A stretch of 17,572 nt of DNA from JBEKYD01 sp049509915 (GTDB lineage: Bacteria; Acidobacteriota; Terriglobia; Bryobacterales; Bryobacteraceae), in the NCBI GenBank assembly GCA_049509915.1, contig JBEKZL010000162.1, positions 1 through 17,572 of the forward strand. The letters run 5' to 3'. Within the stretch, counting starts at the first letter, position 1. Each line of letters opens with the position of its first letter. This document shows positions 14,364 through 17,572 of this stretch, one piece after another. The notes below the pieces were generated by a model, which did not search any database, was not told where the DNA came from, and saw only the letters and a program-made list of their open reading frames with translations. A program made the position numbers and the translations under genes.

Positions 14364-17300
14364 ATGGCAAAACAGACGCGTTTCTGGCTCCTCTTATGGG
14401 TTGCGGCTCTCGCTTTCCGGCCCGTTCAGGCCGTTGCCGCCGATCCCGCGCCGGATCTCACCCACCAACCCACCTTATATGTAGTCGGCTACGCTCACCT
14501 CGATACGGAGTGGCGTTGGGAATATCCGCAGGTCATCGACGAATACATTGTCCACACGATGCGCGATAATTTCGCGCTATTTGAAAAGTACCCGCACTAC
14601 ATCTTCAATTTCTCCGGTTCGAACCGCTATCGCTTCATGAAGGAATATTTCCCGGCCGATTTCGCCAAGGTCAAGCAGTACGTGAATTCCGGCCGCTGGT
14701 TCCCCGCCGGCTCGTCGGTGGAGGAAGGCGACGTCAACGCGCCCAGCGCCGAGGGCATCATTCGCCAGGTTCTTTACGGCAATAACTGGTTCCGCAAGGA
14801 GTTGGGCACGGCCAGCGCCGAATACATGCTGCCCGATTGCTTCGGCTTCCCGGCTTCCCTGCCCAGCATTCTGGCCCATGCCGGGGTGAAAGGGTTCTCT
14901 ACCCAGAAGCTGGTGTGGGGCTCCTCGGCCGATGGCGGCGGCGTCGAGTCCATGGAAAAGACTCCGGTCGGCACTCCCTTCAACGTCGGCGTATGGGTCG
15001 GCCCCGATGGCAAATCCGTGCTCGGCGGCATCAACCCCGGCGACTATAGCGCCGACATCACCACCGATCTCAGCCAGCCGCTTACCGCGCCGGCCGGCAA
15101 GCTGACCGACGAACAGGCGCTGCGCCGCTATCAGGGCGACTGGGCCGCGCGCGTCGAGAACAACGGCAAATTCACCGGCGTCCAAACCGATTACCACTAC
15201 TACGGCACCGGCGATATCGGCGGATCCCCGCGCGAGAAATCCGTCAAGCTACTCGAAGCCATCGTCACCAAGGGCACGGCGCAAATCGGTTCGGATCCCA
15301 ACGTGAGGGTCGGCAACGGCCCTGTCCATGTGCTTTCCTCCAAAGCCGACCAGATGTTTCTCGATATCACGCCCGCCGAAGCCGCCAATCTGCCGCGCTT
15401 CACCGGAGAAATGGAGCTGACCAATCACTCGGCCGGATCGCTCACCTCCCAGGCTTATCAGAAGCGCTGGATCCGGAAGGAGGAATTGCTAGCCGATGGC
15501 GCCGAGAAAGCCTCCATCGCGGCTGAATGGCTGGGCGCGCGACCTTACCCGCTGGAACGCTTGAACAATGCCTGGACCCTCGCCATGGGCGGCCATTTTC
15601 ACGATATCGCCGCCGGCACGGCCACGCCCAAGTCCTACGAGTTCGCCTGGAACGACGACGTCATCGCCATGAACCAGTTCGCCGGTGTGATGGCGAACGC
15701 CAGTGAAGCCGTGGCCGCCGGCCTCGACACTCAAACCAAGGGCACCGCGCTGGTGGTGTATAACCCTCTGAACGTGGCTCGCGAAGACCTGGTGGAAGCC
15801 CATATCGACTTACCCGCCGGGACCAAAGCGGTTCGGGTGGTCGGGCCGGATGGACTGGCGGTGCCGGCGCAACTCTCCCACGGCCGCATATTGTTCCTTG
15901 CCAAACTTCCCTCGGTGGGCTATGCGGTGTACGACGTAGAGCCAGCCGCGAGCGAGGCTTCGAGCTCCGCCCTTCGCGTTGTCGAATCGAACATGGGAAT
16001 CCAGACCACCGCCACTCTCGAGAACGCCCGCTACCGGGTTCGCATCGATTCCAGCGGCGACATCGGCAGCATTTTCGATAAGTCGATCCAAAAGGAACTG
16101 CTGGCCGCGCCGGCGCGCCTGGCGATTTCCTACGACAACCCGGCCCAGTGGCCCGCCTGGAATATGGATTGGGACCAGGAGCAGGCTCCGCCGCGAGCCT
16201 ATGTCGGCGGCCCGGCCACCATTAAGGTGATCGAGAACGGCCCCGTGCGGGTTTCGGTCCAGATTGCCCGCGAAACCGAGGGCTCCAAGTTCGTCCAGAC
16301 CGTCAGCCTGGCGGCCGGCGACCCCGGCAATCGCATCGAGATCGGCAACGCGATCGATTGGAACACCCGCGAGGTCAACCTGAAAGCCGTATTCCCCCTG
16401 ACCGCTTACAACCACATGGCCACTTACAACTGGGACATCGGCACCATCGAACGGCCCACCGCCGAGCCGAAGAAGTTCGAAGTGCCTTCGCACCAGTGGA
16501 TCGACCTCACCGACGCGTCCGGTTCCTTCGGCGCCACCATCCTGACCGATTGCAAGAACGGCTCCGATAAACCGCGCGACAACGTGATTCGCCTGACCCT
16601 GCTGCGCACCCCGGGCGTCCGCGGGGGCTATCCGGACCAGGCCACCCAGGATCTCGGCCATCACGAATTCGTCTACGGAATTGCGGGTCACCCCGGCGAC
16701 CGCATTCACTCCGGGACCGACTGGCAGGCATGGCGCCTGAACGAGCCGCCCATCGCCTTTGAGTCCGCCAAACATCCCGGCTCTCTCGGCAAGCAGTTCT
16801 CGCTGCTCAAAGTCTCCAACCCGCGCATCCGCGTGCTGGCGGTGAAGAAGGCCGAAGCCAGCGACGAAGTCGTCGTCCGGATGGTGGAACTCGATGGCCG
16901 TCCCGCCGAGAACGTGCGAGTGACGATGGCCGCGCCGATCGTGTCCGCGCGCGAAGTCAATGGGCAGGAGCAGCCCGTCGGTGAGGCCACTGTTTCGAGC
17001 GGTGTTCTGGTAACTTCGTTTAGTGCTTTCGAGCCACGCACTTTCGCATTGAAACTCGGCCCTAAAGCGTCCAAGATTCCGGCCGTCCGCTCGCGGCCCG
17101 TCGATCTCGCCTACGACGTTGCCACCGCTTCCGAAGACGGCGCCAAATCGGCCGCCGGTTTTGACGGCCATGGCAATTCGTATCCCGCCGAAATGCTTCC
17201 CGCCACTTTGACCCTTGACGGCGTCGCGTTCACGCTGGTGCCGGCCAAAGCGAGAACGCCGAATGCCGTGGCCGCCAAGGGACAGGGTTTGGCGCTTCCC

Positions 17301-17572
17301 GCCGGCTCGTATAATCGCGTCTACGTGCTGGCTGCCTCAGCCGATGGCGACCGGAAAGCCGCCTTCCGCGCCGGCGACCGTACCCAAGAAGTGACGGTGG
17401 AAAACTGGGGCGGCTTCGTTGGCCAGTGGGACAACCGCGTATGGAAGAGCGGCCAGAGGGTCGACCGCAATGGCCAAACGGAGCAGGATCCGTACCGCGA
17501 AATGGTGGGCCTCACCCCCGGTTACATCAAGCCCGCCGCCATCGCCTGGTACGCATCGCACCATCACGACGC
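14364..17572 (+). CDS. Secreted GH38 alpha-mannosidase, C-terminus beyond window
   Basis: The frame is open from the ATG at 14364 to the window end (1069 codons; no stop). Residues 1-27 form a signal peptide (RFWLLLWVAALAF core, likely cut near AVAA-D), so the enzyme is exported. The GH38 catalytic domain keeps the zinc and catalytic residues known from Golgi mannosidase II: H45 and D47 in YAHLDTEWRW, nucleophile D158 in LPDCFGFP, and H413/D414 in HFHDIAAGT. Residues after about 450 are the beta-rich central and C-terminal domains typical of the family (for example VVYNPLNVAREDLVEAHIDL). It releases alpha-linked mannose by a retaining mechanism, plausibly from external mannans or glycoprotein glycans. 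Its length and the tail YIKPAAIAWYASHHHD suggest little is missing. It is divergent from folD and not obviously tied to the glycan cluster. Confidence 0.95.
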   Translation, partial: MAKQTRFWLLLWVAALAFRPVQAVAADPAPDLTHQPTLYVVGYAHLDTEWRWEYPQVIDEYIVHTMRDNFALFEKYPHYIFNFSGSNRYRFMKEYFPADFAKVKQYVNSGRWFPAGSSVEEGDVNAPSAEGIIRQVLYGNNWFRKELGTASAEYMLPDCFGFPASLPSILAHAGVKGFSTQKLVWGSSADGGGVESMEKTPVGTPFNVGVWVGPDGKSVLGGINPGDYSADITTDLSQPLTAPAGKLTDEQALRRYQGDWAARVENNGKFTGVQTDYHYYGTGDIGGSPREKSVKLLEAIVTKGTAQIGSDPNVRVGNGPVHVLSSKADQMFLDITPAEAANLPRFTGEMELTNHSAGSLTSQAYQKRWIRKEELLADGAEKASIAAEWLGARPYPLERLNNAWTLAMGGHFHDIAAGTATPKSYEFAWNDDVIAMNQFAGVMANASEAVAAGLDTQTKGTALVVYNPLNVAREDLVEAHIDLPAGTKAVRVVGPDGLAVPAQLSHGRILFLAKLPSVGYAVYDVEPAASEASSSALRVVESNMGIQTTATLENARYRVRIDSSGDIGSIFDKSIQKELLAAPARLAISYDNPAQWPAWNMDWDQEQAPPRAYVGGPATIKVIENGPVRVSVQIARETEGSKFVQTVSLAAGDPGNRIEIGNAIDWNTREVNLKAVFPLTAYNHMATYNWDIGTIERPTAEPKKFEVPSHQWIDLTDASGSFGATILTDCKNGSDKPRDNVIRLTLLRTPGVRGGYPDQATQDLGHHEFVYGIAGHPGDRIHSGTDWQAWRLNEPPIAFESAKHPGSLGKQFSLLKVSNPRIRVLAVKKAEASDEVVVRMVELDGRPAENVRVTMAAPIVSAREVNGQEQPVGEATVSSGVLVTSFSAFEPRTFALKLGPKASKIPAVRSRPVDLAYDVATASEDGAKSAAGFDGHGNSYPAEMLPATLTLDGVAFTLVPAKARTPNAVAAKGQGLALPAGSYNRVYVLAASADGDRKAAFRAGDRTQEVTVENWGGFVGQWDNRVWKSGQRVDRNGQTEQDPYREMVGLTPGYIKPAAIAWYASHHHD

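Noticed and set aside
15810..17171. A 453-codon open frame on the minus strand opposite the mannosidase
   Set aside because: It is antisense to the GH38 coding frame, which has catalytic motifs and a continuous family-like sequence. The antisense frame shows no recognisable domain.

Overview
The window is GC-rich, densely coded bacterial DNA with no tRNA, rRNA, CRISPR array or transposase that I could recognise. Gene content fits a diderm chromosome: a GmhB heptose phosphatase, a Wzm/Wzt-type polysaccharide exporter, an HtrA protease and a secreted GH38 alpha-mannosidase. The style (many glycosyltransferase fusions, a large exported mannosidase, palindromic extragenic repeats) reminds me of Acidobacteria of the Solibacter/Bryobacter group. 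That is an impression, not a database result.

Layout. (a) 1-2245, minus strand: a MacB/LolD-like ABC ATPase, a GNAT acetyltransferase and a U32-family protein cut by the window edge, probably co-transcribed. (b) 2340-11206, plus strand: seven genes forming a polysaccharide assembly and export cluster. They are a GT2-methyltransferase fusion, an ABC-2 permease (Wzm-like), its ATPase (Wzt-like, without a C-terminal sugar-binding domain), a 1003-residue methyltransferase/coiled-coil/GT4/beta-domain fusion, a GT2, a GT4 and GmhB. Four of the six junctions overlap by 4-11 nt, which implies translational coupling. (c) 11229-11251: an AT-rich hairpin with flanking A and T runs, a likely bidirectional terminator between convergent units. 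(d) 11279-14048, minus strand: folD, coaE and an htrA-like protease, read in that order. (e) 14049-14363: a 315-bp divergent intergenic region holding a nested palindromic element. (f) 14364 to the end, plus strand: a secreted GH38 alpha-mannosidase, open at the window end.

How the cluster may work (inference). The glycosyltransferases build a glycan on a lipid carrier at the inner face of the cytoplasmic membrane. The Wzm/Wzt pair exports it. GmhB may supply a heptose precursor for this glycan or for LPS core. The 1003-residue protein is the most interesting item: it puts a methyltransferase and a glycosyltransferase at opposite ends of a roughly 120-residue coiled coil. This recalls the WbdD chain terminator of ABC-exported O antigens, whose coiled coil acts as a length ruler, but the architecture is different and the exporter ATPase lacks the usual cap-recognition domain.
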